The translations under genes and the position numbers were made by a program. Below are positions 1-6,525 of a stretch of 7,942 nucleotides of DNA, piece after piece (the stretch's first letter is position 1; each line of letters starts with the position of its first letter). Source of the DNA: an uncultured Flavobacteriales bacterium (GTDB lineage Bacteria > Bacteroidota > Bacteroidia > Flavobacteriales_D > Sanyastnellaceae); NCBI GenBank assembly GCA_937967465.1, contig CALBSW010000173.1:1-7942 (forward strand), in the 5' to 3' direction. A model generated the notes under the pieces. It was not told the origin of the DNA. It made no database searches and worked only from the letters and a program-made list of their open reading frames with translations.

Positions 1-1436
1 GCGCCACACCGTGCAAGGGGGTCGGCATGGGGCTCGAGGGTGGCCTCGATGCCTTGGTGCATCATGGCATCCACCAGTTCGGGCCAGGTGTCCTCTGTGC
101 CTTCGCAGAAATCGGCCCGCAGCTGTCGGATCTCGACGGCACCTTCCGGACTCCGCTTGGCGGCGCGGCGTTCGAGGGTGCTCCACCAGCGTTCTTCGGT
201 CAGCGCCCGGGATTGGTCAGGACCGGCCAATTCAGCGAGGGCATCCACCAACCAGCCGCCGCCGGCGCGGTTCAAGGCCACATCGCAGAGAAAGGCGAGG
301 ACCGCGCCTTCCACGTAGATGTTGCCCCGCCGATGGGGCACCCCCAGCTTGTAGCCGTCGAGCCAGGTGTCGACGCTGCTGTCGGCCACGGAAGTCTGCA
401 GCCGACCGGGGTTCCAAAGGTGTCGGGTGAGGAGTTTTTCGAATCGGCGCAGCCAGCCCTCCATTTCGATGACCCCAGCTTCGAGCAGGAACAGGTCCCC
501 GAGGTAGGTCGTCACTCCTTCGGCCACGTAGCCCAGGCGGCTCGGGCTGGCTTGGGAGAAGTCGTAGGGCATCCATTCGGCAGGCCGCAGTCGCTTGACA
601 TTCCACGTGTGCACCAACTCGTGGCTCGCGATGTCGATGACCTCTTCCAGTCCTGCGGATGGCTGGCCTTCGCTGTGGGTCAGCTGGTCGGCCGGGCCCC
701 AGGCAATGACGGTGGAGGCCTCGTGTTCGACCCCGTGCCGGGCTTGGAAATCGGGGAAGAGGTAGAGGAAATGGTATTGGGGAACCGGGAGCCAGCCGAA
801 CGTGGCCATTTGGCTTTCGGTGAATTTCCGGTGGGCCTCGAGGAAGGCGTCATCGTCGTAATGCCGCTGGCCCCAGACGTGGATGTGGAAGGGGTGACCC
901 GCCACTTCGTATTGGCCGTGCCAGAGGGCATCGGCGGGTGCCGCCATCCAGGGGCTGTCCATCAACTCCTGGGTCCCCTTGGCCATCAGGTGAACGCCAT
1001 CCTCGCTGTCCGCCATGTGGGGCAAGGCCGTGGCGATGTGCCAATCGAGGGGGATGTCCGGAAGGTGGATGTGGACCGGAGTGTCGGCGAGGTCGTCGTG
1101 GTAGGGCAGGCAGTTGACGGGGTTCACATAGAGCAACGCCTCGTCGGCCCAGGTGCTGCCCGCGTTGAGTTGGGCTGCAGTGAACTGGAACCGGACCTCG
1201 ACGCTCCCGGATGGTTCCACGGTTTGCCAGCGGTGCAGTCCAACTTTTGTCAGGGGGTGCCAGCCGGTGTCCGTGCGCTGGACCATGCCACGGACATATT
1301 GCCCGAAGTCTCCCCGCTCATATCGGCCAGGTCTCCAAATGGGAAGTTGGATGTGGTCGGTGCCCGCCGGAAAGGTGGAGGTGATGGTCAGCTCGTGGCG
1401 GCCAGCGCGCTCGATGCGGTGTCGGATTTCGGTCAT
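1..1436 (-). CDS. M61-family metallopeptidase (glycyl aminopeptidase type), C terminus cut by window edge
   Basis: Zinc-dependent aminopeptidase of the M61 family; 478 codons are visible. Residues 1 to about 160 form the beta-rich N-terminal domain, with the family's PGRY motif at 36-39. The catalytic part has GVEHEAS at 235-241 (family form GGLEHxxS), the zinc motif HELVH at 272-276 followed by TWNVKRLRP, and the third zinc ligand Glu306 in VAEG. The spacing from His276 to Glu306 is 30 residues, as usual in M61. DTWLDGY (356-362) and YVEGAVLAFLCD (374-385) are further family blocks. The usual C-terminal PDZ domain would lie beyond position 1. The ATG at 1436-1434 overlaps the stop of the upstream phosphatase gene as ATGA, which fixes the start and suggests coupled translation. 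No signal peptide is visible, so a cytosolic enzyme is inferred, unlike the exported product of its neighbour. Family assignment is firm; the natural substrate is unknown. Confidence 0.93.
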   Translation of the reverse strand, partial: MTEIRHRIERAGRHELTITSTFPAGTDHIQLPIWRPGRYERGDFGQYVRGMVQRTDTGWHPLTKVGLHRWQTVEPSGSVEVRFQFTAAQLNAGSTWADEALLYVNPVNCLPYHDDLADTPVHIHLPDIPLDWHIATALPHMADSEDGVHLMAKGTQELMDSPWMAAPADALWHGQYEVAGHPFHIHVWGQRHYDDDAFLEAHRKFTESQMATFGWLPVPQYHFLYLFPDFQARHGVEHEASTVIAWGPADQLTHSEGQPSAGLEEVIDIASHELVHTWNVKRLRPAEWMPYDFSQASPSRLGYVAEGVTTYLGDLFLLEAGVIEMEGWLRRFEKLLTRHLWNPGRLQTSVADSSVDTWLDGYKLGVPHRRGNIYVEGAVLAFLCDVALNRAGGGWLVDALAELAGPDQSRALTEERWWSTLERRAAKRSPEGAVEIRQLRADFCEGTEDTWPELVDAMMHQGIEATLEPHADPLARCG

Positions 1437-3112
1437 TCCTCGAGCAGATCTTCGATGGGGCGACCGGTGCAGCCGCTGGGTCGGGGGAATCCGATGAGGG
1501 CGCTCAAGGTGGGGGCGATGTCGCGGATGTAGGTCCGGCTGTAAGTGCGCCCATCCTCCGGGACGCCGGGTCCGAGAATCAGGAAGGGCACGTGTGTGTC
1601 GTAGGCATAGGGGCTGCCATGGCTTGTTCCGGTGCGGCCGTATTCGAGGAAGCCCGGCTTCAGCATGACCACGACGTCACCACTGGCTGCCGCATGCCAT
1701 CCCTTCTGAACACAGGCTTCAGGTCCTTCATTGAAATGGCCCACGCGGAGGTCCGCGGCCGTCAGGACCCGTTGGACTTCCGGCGCGGTTTCGGCGATGC
1801 CCGCAATGAAGCGGGCCACCTCGTCGGCATCCAAGCCCGCGCGAAGCAGCAGTTGGCGATCCAGGAAGAACTGGTCATTGTCGTATTTCAACACCAGGTC
1901 ATTCCGGCCGAAGCGGACTTGCAAAGCCGTGTCCACGCGGGCCTTCATGGCTTCCGGGTTCCAATACCCCACGGGCAATCCGCGGGACTTTTCCAGGCCG
2001 GGTACGGTCACAGCGCCGTGATCGGCTGTGAGGAAGGCCATCCATTGGCCCATGCCCACTTTCTCGTCGAGGGCATCGAAGAGCCGGGCCAATTGGTCGT
2101 CGAGGCGGCGGTACGTGTCCTCCGTCTCCATGGCGTGGGCCCCGAACCGGTGCCCCACATAGTCGGTGCTGCTGAAGGAGAGGGCCAGCACGTCAGGCAC
2201 AGCGTCCGCGCCCAATCCCTCCGCATCGATGGCGGACAGGCCGAAGTCGACGAGCAGGGCGTTGCCCATGGGCGTGGCCTTCAGGATGTCCAGACCGCCG
2301 TTCTTCTCGGCCAATGCTTCCAAATCGTAGGGGAATGTGGGCCGTTCGCCTCCCTTGAAGGCCCCTTCATACGGCGTGTTGTCCGCCATGCTGGCGCGGT
2401 AGGTCGTTGGCGCGTCGCGCAGGTTCCACCCGCCTGCGAGCAGGTTCTCTGCGGCGTCGGAGGCATTGAACGTCTGCACCCAGTCCGGCAAGGCGTCCAT
2501 GTAGTGTGAGCTCGTGATGAAGTCCCCGGCATTTAGCCAGTAGGCGGCATCCGCAGCGTGGCCGGCAGGGAGGATGGCACCGCGGTCCTTCATGCTCGCC
2601 CCGATCACGATGGGTTGGGGACCGTCTGGGGAAGAGAAGTGAAGCTTCAGCTCGTCGGCCCAGCCGCTGGCGTTCATGCGCCCCGGTGACATCTGCCCTT
2701 TGCGGCCGGGGTCCGTTCCCGGCATGCCAATGGCACGCACCGCGGTGTCTTCAGCGCAATAGACCACGCGCCCCTCGGCACGGGAATACCAGTTGTTGCT
2801 GATGATGCCATGGACGGCTGGCGTGGTGCCGGTGGAGATGCTGGCGTGGCCGGGTCCGGTGTATGTCGGAGCGTACCCAAAGTGATGGTCCATGGCGGCG
2901 AAGCCCTCATCGAACATGCGGCGGAACCCGTCTTCACCGAATCCGCCCTCGTAACGGGTCAGGTAATCGGCCCGCATCTGGTCCACGGTGATGGCCACGA
3001 TGAGCCGCGGGGGCTGGTCTTTTTTGTTGTAGGCCTGGGGTGTCTGGGCAGTCAGCCAGACCGTGGGGGTCAGGAGCAGCAGGGCCGCAGCGGCGGAAAA
3101 GAGACGGGGCAT
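1433..3112 (-). CDS. pafA: PafA-like secreted alkaline phosphatase (phosphate monoesterase)
   Basis: Alkaline phosphatase superfamily enzyme of 559 residues that releases phosphate from phosphomonoesters, expected in the periplasm. A signal peptide is visible: positive start, then a hydrophobic stretch at about 5-20 and a TAQ cleavage region near 21-23. Active-site residues align with Elizabethkingia PafA at a constant offset early in the chain. They are metal ligand Asp44 (VDQMRADY), nucleophile Thr85 (PTYTGPGHAS), Asn106, the phosphate-binding pair Lys175 and Arg177 (MKDRGA), Asp317 and His321 (STDYVGH), Asp364-His365 (TADHG) and His498 (GTSHGSP). The Lys/Arg pair marks monoesterases of this group rather than diesterases. 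The frame is open 22 codons further upstream, to 3178, but that start lies inside crcB and would bury the signal peptide, so the ATG at 3112 is preferred. It begins 25 nt after the crcB stop, with no clear Shine-Dalgarno. The stop overlaps the M61 gene start. Confidence 0.93.
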   Translation of the reverse strand: MPRLFSAAAALLLLTPTVWLTAQTPQAYNKKDQPPRLIVAITVDQMRADYLTRYEGGFGEDGFRRMFDEGFAAMDHHFGYAPTYTGPGHASISTGTTPAVHGIISNNWYSRAEGRVVYCAEDTAVRAIGMPGTDPGRKGQMSPGRMNASGWADELKLHFSSPDGPQPIVIGASMKDRGAILPAGHAADAAYWLNAGDFITSSHYMDALPDWVQTFNASDAAENLLAGGWNLRDAPTTYRASMADNTPYEGAFKGGERPTFPYDLEALAEKNGGLDILKATPMGNALLVDFGLSAIDAEGLGADAVPDVLALSFSSTDYVGHRFGAHAMETEDTYRRLDDQLARLFDALDEKVGMGQWMAFLTADHGAVTVPGLEKSRGLPVGYWNPEAMKARVDTALQVRFGRNDLVLKYDNDQFFLDRQLLLRAGLDADEVARFIAGIAETAPEVQRVLTAADLRVGHFNEGPEACVQKGWHAAASGDVVVMLKPGFLEYGRTGTSHGSPYAYDTHVPFLILGPGVPEDGRTYSRTYIRDIAPTLSALIGFPRPSGCTGRPIEDLLEE

Positions 3113-3137
3113 GGTCGGTTGTGAATCGACCGGAAAG

Positions 3138-3518
3138 TTAACGCCGGAGGGTCCCCGCCACGAGCGCAAAAACGGCAATGCACCCGAGGACGCTCAGCGC
3201 GATGTTGAGCGTGCCCCACATCCAGTGTCCTCCGGCAAAGAGGCGGTGGGTGTCGGCGCTGAACGTACTGAAGGTGCTGAACCCACCGCAGAGCCCGATG
3301 GCCAAGGCAGCGGGAAGAACATGTCCCTCGGGGAACCGCTCCGCCACCCGGAAACTGACGAAGGCGAGCAGGGCGGTGGCGAGCAGGTTGGCGGCCAAGG
3401 TGCCCAGTGGCATCAGGTGGCGTTGGTTGAGCCAGACACCGAGGATGTGCCGCAGGACAGATCCGGTCCCGCCGCCGATGAAAATGCCGATCAGAAAGGG
3501 GAGGGAAAGGGCGTTCAT
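3138..3518 (-). CDS. crcB: CrcB/Fluc fluoride channel
   Basis: Small membrane protein of 126 residues, the usual length for CrcB/Fluc, which forms dual-topology dimers and exports fluoride. Four hydrophobic segments are visible, at about 5-27, 37-58, 67-86 and 100-122. Family motifs are GGGTGSVLRH (15-24, with the conserved Arg23), GTLAANLLA (39-47, with pore Asn44) and GLCGGFSTFSTFS (75-87). The last carries the two pore phenylalanines (Phe83 and Phe86) and the central sodium-site region. After Asn44 two positions that are usually glycine are alanine, a mild variation. The ATG at 3518 is chosen because it starts directly at the first membrane segment and overlaps the upstream PAP2 stop as ATGA; the longer open frame to 3656 would run far back into the PAP2 gene. 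No fluoride riboswitch can sit directly before it, since there is no leader. Expression must come from the upstream genes or from a promoter inside them. Confidence 0.95.
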   Translation of the reverse strand: MNALSLPFLIGIFIGGGTGSVLRHILGVWLNQRHLMPLGTLAANLLATALLAFVSFRVAERFPEGHVLPAALAIGLCGGFSTFSTFSADTHRLFAGGHWMWGTLNIALSVLGCIAVFALVAGTLRR

Positions 3519-4105
3519 GGGGAGGGTGCAGAGGGTGAATTCAACCGTTGAAACCGACTGAACAGGGTGAAGAGGGCGCTGGCCCAACCTGCGCCAAACA
3601 ACGCGCCAAACAGAATGTCGCCCGGATAATGCACGCCGAGATAGATTCTGGTCCAACTCACCAAGGCGGCAAATCCGAAGAGCCAGCGCCAGGGTCCTCC
3701 TCCAAACAGGAGGACAGCCAGCGTGGCGAGCCCAAAGGTGTTGGCGGCATGCGAGGACACGAACCCGAAGCGGCCTCCCCGGTACACGCTGCCATCGGCA
3801 TGTTCATGCAAATGGACTTGCTCAGACAGTTGGGGGTGGTGGCTCGGTCGCAGTCGGCCAAAGCCCGGTTTCATCAGCCGGCTGGAAATGGCATCGGTGC
3901 CTCCCACGCAGGCGGCGAACATGGCCAGGCCCAACAGGCCTTTTTTCCATGGGCGGCGGGCAAACAGTTGGATCAAAATCAAGACGACCACCGGAAGGGT
4001 GGCCCACTTCGAGGTGAGCAACCACGCGACTGGGGCCAACCACGAGGGCTGGCCGTTGAGCAGCAGGAGCAGGGCTTCGTCCCAGGCCTGCAGGGTGTCG
4101 AGCAT
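3515..4105 (-). CDS. PAP2-family membrane phosphatase (lipid phosphate or pyrophosphate phosphatase)
   Basis: Integral membrane acid phosphatase of the PAP2 superfamily, 196 residues. The three signature blocks are present. KPGFGRLRP (79-87) supplies Lys79 and Arg86. SSHAANTFG (117-125) supplies His119 and has Ser in place of the Gly of the classical SGH motif, a form I associate with Bacteroidota PAP2 proteins. SWTRIYLGVHYPGD (150-163) supplies Arg153, the nucleophile His159 and Asp163. Hydrophobic segments lie at about 22-48, 57-70, 121-136, 140-157 and 164-184, and the active site probably faces the periplasm. Likely substrates are undecaprenyl pyrophosphate, phosphatidic acid, phosphatidylglycerol phosphate or lipid A phosphates; the sequence does not decide between them. 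The ATG shares one base with the acyl-CoA synthetase stop (TGATG), and the stop overlaps the crcB start by 4 nt, so it is a middle gene of a tightly coupled unit. Confidence 0.92.
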   Translation of the reverse strand: MLDTLQAWDEALLLLLNGQPSWLAPVAWLLTSKWATLPVVVLILIQLFARRPWKKGLLGLAMFAACVGGTDAISSRLMKPGFGRLRPSHHPQLSEQVHLHEHADGSVYRGGRFGFVSSHAANTFGLATLAVLLFGGGPWRWLFGFAALVSWTRIYLGVHYPGDILFGALFGAGWASALFTLFSRFQRLNSPSAPSP

Positions 4106-5886
4106 CAGGCGTAGATGGCCTCGATGAGGTCGCCGTATTTGGCGAGGATGGGCTTGCGCTTCAGCTTGAGGGTCGGGGTCAGTTCCCCACCGTCAATGCT
4201 GAATTGGGCCGGCAGCACCTGGATTTTCTTGACGCGCTCCCAAGAGGCGAAGGGCTCCATGAGCCCATCGATGTCCTGCTGGATGCGGGCGCAGATCTCG
4301 GCGTCCTTGGGGACGTCCGCCGCAGCGGGACAATCCCGGTTGTGGCGCTTGCACCATTCCTCCAAGACCACCATGTCCGGGACGACCAGTGCGGCCGGGT
4401 GCTTCCGCCCTTCGCCGATGACCATGACCTGCTCCACGAAACGGGAGGCCTTGATCGCATTTTCCAGCAGTTGGGGCGCCACATACTTTCCGCCGGAGGT
4501 CTTGAACATCTCCTTCTTGCGGTCGGTGATGCGCAGGAATCCGTCTTCGAAAACACCGATGTCGCCGGTGTGGAACCAGCCGTCCTTCAGGACTTCCGCT
4601 GTCTTCTCCTCGTCCTTGTAGTAGCCGATCATGGTCTGGTGTCCCTTGACCAGGATTTCGCCGTCCTCGGCAATCTGCACTTCGGTATCCCCAATGAGTT
4701 TGCCGACGGTGCCGACGCGCAACATGTTGGGTTGGTTGAAGGTGTTCACGGACACCACCGGGCTGGTTTCCGTCAAGCCGTAGCCTTCGTAGACCGGAAT
4801 CCCGGCGCCATTGAAGAATCGGGCGAGTCGGGGTGCCAAGGCGGCCGAGCCGCAGGCCACCGCCATGATCTGGGTCAGGCCGAGGGCCTCCTTGACCTTG
4901 TCGAAGACGAGCTTGCGGGCGATGCCCAGCTTCCACTCGTAGAATCCACCATTCTGGCCGTCCGGTTCCCATTCGAGGGCGAGCCCCACGGCCCAGTTGA
5001 AGATGGCGGATTTCACACCTCCTGCTTCGCGGCCTTTGGCGACGATGGCGTCGTGGAACTTCTCCAACAGACGTGGCACCGCGGTAAACATGTGCGGCTT
5101 GGCGGCGGCGAGGTCGTCCTTGACGGTTTCGAGGCTTTCACCGAAGTGGATCATCGCCCCTTCGTGCATGTAGAGGTAATGCAGCATCCGCTCGAAAATG
5201 TGGCAGACCGGCAAGAAGCTCAGCACGCGGTAGTCGGTGCCCGCCTCGCGTTCCGGCAAGCGCGGAATGCTGTTGATGGCGTTTTGCGAGATGTTGCGGT
5301 GGGTGAGCATCACACCCTTGGGCTTGCCCGTGGTGCCGCTCGTGTAAATGATGGTCGCCATGTCCGTATCGGCGACGGCATCGCGGCGGGCCTGCAGGGT
5401 GGCTTCGTGTTCTCCGGCTTCGCGCCCGGCTTCCACGACCTCGCTCCAGTGGCGCGCTCCATCAACCTGTTCGAAGGTGAAGACGGCTTCGAGGGTCGGG
5501 ACCTGATCCTGGATGGACTGGACCTTCTCGAAGAGTTCCGCATTGGACACGAAGCAGAAGCGGCTTTCGCTGTGGTTGAGGATGTAGATGTAGTCCTCCG
5601 GCGTCATGGTCGGATAGATCGGCACATCAATGCCGCCGGCCTGGAGGGTGCCGTGGTCGAGCAGGTTCCACTCGCACCGGTTGTTGTGCGAAATCAAGGC
5701 GACGCGGTCGCCTGCCTGCAGTCCCATGGAAATCAAACCGCGCGAGACGCGGTCCATCTCGTCGACGAATTCGGAGGTAGAATAGGAGACCGGGTTGCCG
5801 CCGTTGGGCATGGTCATCATCACGTCCAGCGGGCCGTTGGCGAGCTGGTAACGGGGGAAATCAAAAAGCCGGGTGGGGTTGTCCAT
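4105..5886 (-). CDS. Long-chain fatty acid--CoA ligase (AMP-forming, FAA1-like)
   Basis: AMP-forming acyl-CoA synthetase of 593 residues that activates fatty acids with ATP and coenzyme A through an acyl-adenylate. Visible motifs are the phosphate-binding loop YTSGTTGKPKG (181-191), YGLTET (369-374), the GWFHTGD block (436-442, with ribose-binding Asp442), the hinge region ITDRKKEMFKTSGGKYVAP (453-471) and the C-terminal ELTPTLKLKRK stretch (569-578), which carries the lysine-rich end typical of long-chain members. Length and order match the COG1022 long-chain group rather than the shorter E. coli FadD type. No signal peptide or membrane segment is evident, so it is cytosolic or peripherally membrane-bound. 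It is the first gene of the five-gene minus-strand unit; its start at 5886 lies 55 bp from the divergent HSDR_N gene, so the promoter must be in that short gap or overlap the neighbour. It may feed imported fatty acids into phospholipid synthesis or beta-oxidation. Confidence 0.95.
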   Translation of the reverse strand: MDNPTRLFDFPRYQLANGPLDVMMTMPNGGNPVSYSTSEFVDEMDRVSRGLISMGLQAGDRVALISHNNRCEWNLLDHGTLQAGGIDVPIYPTMTPEDYIYILNHSESRFCFVSNAELFEKVQSIQDQVPTLEAVFTFEQVDGARHWSEVVEAGREAGEHEATLQARRDAVADTDMATIIYTSGTTGKPKGVMLTHRNISQNAINSIPRLPEREAGTDYRVLSFLPVCHIFERMLHYLYMHEGAMIHFGESLETVKDDLAAAKPHMFTAVPRLLEKFHDAIVAKGREAGGVKSAIFNWAVGLALEWEPDGQNGGFYEWKLGIARKLVFDKVKEALGLTQIMAVACGSAALAPRLARFFNGAGIPVYEGYGLTETSPVVSVNTFNQPNMLRVGTVGKLIGDTEVQIAEDGEILVKGHQTMIGYYKDEEKTAEVLKDGWFHTGDIGVFEDGFLRITDRKKEMFKTSGGKYVAPQLLENAIKASRFVEQVMVIGEGRKHPAALVVPDMVVLEEWCKRHNRDCPAAADVPKDAEICARIQQDIDGLMEPFASWERVKKIQVLPAQFSIDGGELTPTLKLKRKPILAKYGDLIEAIYA

Positions 5887-5941
5887 CAGGTTCAGAATCG
5901 GAGTGCACCAATGTAGTGCGCTCCCGTTGCACTTTCGCAGA
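5887..5941. promoter_or_regulatory. Divergent intergenic gap, presumed back-to-back promoters
   Basis: This 55-bp gap separates the starts of two divergent genes, so by geometry it should hold, at least partly, the promoters for both. On the minus strand TACATTGG (5915-5908) is one mismatch from the Bacteroidota -7 consensus TAnnTTTG, about 22 nt before the acyl-CoA synthetase ATG. I see no good -33 TTG at the expected distance. An inverted pair AGTGCA (5902-5907) and TGCACT (5928-5933) flanks the centre, and a further AGTGC lies at 5915-5919. Neither gene has a convincing Shine-Dalgarno here. The placement is inferred from gene layout; the exact elements are uncertain. Confidence 0.4.
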
Positions 5942-6418
5942 ATGGAACCAAAGCCGCTCTCCGATCCGCGCGATGCGTGGCCTGCGCTGCCACTTTCGTC
6001 TGCGGAGGTTCAGGTGGACCTGCGCGACGGCAGGTGGCGGATTTGGTGTGCGGTTCGCGCCAAGTGGGTGTTGCTGGAGCCTGAGGAATGGGTGCGGCAA
6101 CATGTGGTGCAGGCCTTGGTGCAATCGGGGTGGCCTGTGGCCCGGATGCAACTGGAATTGCCGGTGCGATTTGGCGCCGTGGATGGCCGGGTGGACATCG
6201 CCTGTTTTGATCGGTCGGGGAACGTGGCGCTGGCGGCGGAGGTCAAGGCCCCTGATGTACCGCTGGACCAGCGAGTGGCCGATCAGTTGGCCCGCTACGA
6301 CTTGGCCTTGGCATGCCCTTGGTTGCTGATGAGCAATGGGTTGCGCACCGCTGCGTGGCGGCGCGAAGGCGATGGCCGTCGGGTGCCGCATCGGGGATGG
6401 CCCACGCCAGAGGGCTGA
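5942..6418 (+). CDS. HsdR N-terminal-like (HSDR_N_2) small nuclease-fold protein
   Basis: A 158-residue protein that resembles only the N-terminal nuclease-like domain of type I restriction R subunits, in the short stand-alone form widespread in Bacteroidota. Visible family blocks are KWVLLEPEEWVRQH (41-54), RVDIACFDRSG (83-93), AAEVKAPDVPLDQRV (98-112) and DQLARYDLAL (114-123). Asp85 with Glu100 and Lys102 gives a PD-(D/E)xK-like arrangement, and Gln115 is a plausible fourth active-site residue. No helicase region follows, and no hsdM or hsdS gene is in view, so a classical restriction role is not supported; a housekeeping DNA repair or nucleic acid role is possible but unproven. The ATG at 5942 is preferred over the open frame from 5873, because the longer form would overlap the start of the divergent gene and adds residues outside the family pattern. 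Family call is fairly firm; function is unknown. Confidence 0.85.
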   Translation: MEPKPLSDPRDAWPALPLSSAEVQVDLRDGRWRIWCAVRAKWVLLEPEEWVRQHVVQALVQSGWPVARMQLELPVRFGAVDGRVDIACFDRSGNVALAAEVKAPDVPLDQRVADQLARYDLALACPWLLMSNGLRTAAWRREGDGRRVPHRGWPTPEG

Positions 6419-6479
6419 GGTGCAGGAGGACAGCTTGTGCATAACGTGGACTTTCTGTTGGAAATCCGCGGAATTCGAT

Positions 6480-6493
6480 GGCTTGCGCAAGCC
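6480..6493. repeat. Perfect 14-bp palindrome
   Basis: GGCTTGCGCAAGCC is its own reverse complement. It lies 33 nt before the DUF5606 gene start, in the 107-bp spacer after the HSDR_N gene. It could be a dimeric regulator's operator, or as RNA a small 5-bp hairpin with a GCGC loop. No T-run follows, so it is not a standard intrinsic terminator. A chance palindrome of this size in GC-rich DNA is possible. Confidence 0.5.
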
Positions 6494-6514
6494 GGCGCGG
6501 CTGGGGTCTTGAGG

Positions 6515-6521
6515 TACTTTG
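6515..6521 (+). promoter_or_regulatory. Possible -7 promoter element before the DUF5606 gene
   Basis: TACTTTG resembles the Bacteroidota -7 element TAnnTTTG with one base missing between TA and TTTG. It ends 4 nt before the ATG at 6526, so a transcript starting from it would have almost no leader. The nearest upstream TTG (6483-6485, inside the palindrome) is farther than the usual spacing, so the call is tentative. Confidence 0.3.
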
Positions 6522-6525
6522 CGGT

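Noticed and set aside
27..1532. 501-codon open frame on the plus strand, opposite the M61 gene
   Set aside because: The minus strand here encodes an intact zinc peptidase core. The plus-strand product has no family motifs and runs across the junction of two real genes.
1592..2509. 305-codon open frame on the plus strand, opposite the phosphatase gene
   Set aside because: Antisense shadow; the minus strand holds the complete PafA active site in this stretch.
1433..3112. PglZ-type defence protein (BREX)
   Set aside because: It shares the broad alkaline phosphatase superfamily, but the signal peptide and the full PafA residue set point to a secreted phosphatase, and no other BREX gene is nearby.
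4204..5916. 570-codon open frame on the plus strand, opposite the acyl-CoA synthetase
   Set aside because: It is a mirror frame caused by GC-rich codon use. Its translation shows no recognisable domain, while the minus strand has all the acyl-CoA synthetase motifs.
5942..6418. A type I restriction-modification system
   Set aside because: Only an isolated HsdR N-terminal-like domain is present, with no helicase, methylase or specificity subunit.
5861..6490. 209-codon minus-strand frame opposite the HSDR_N gene
   Set aside because: Low-complexity translation rich in Pro, Arg and His, overlapping the acyl-CoA synthetase start; the plus strand carries conserved family blocks.
6480..6493. Intrinsic terminator for the HSDR_N gene
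   Set aside because: The symmetric element gives only a 5-bp stem and is not followed by a run of T.
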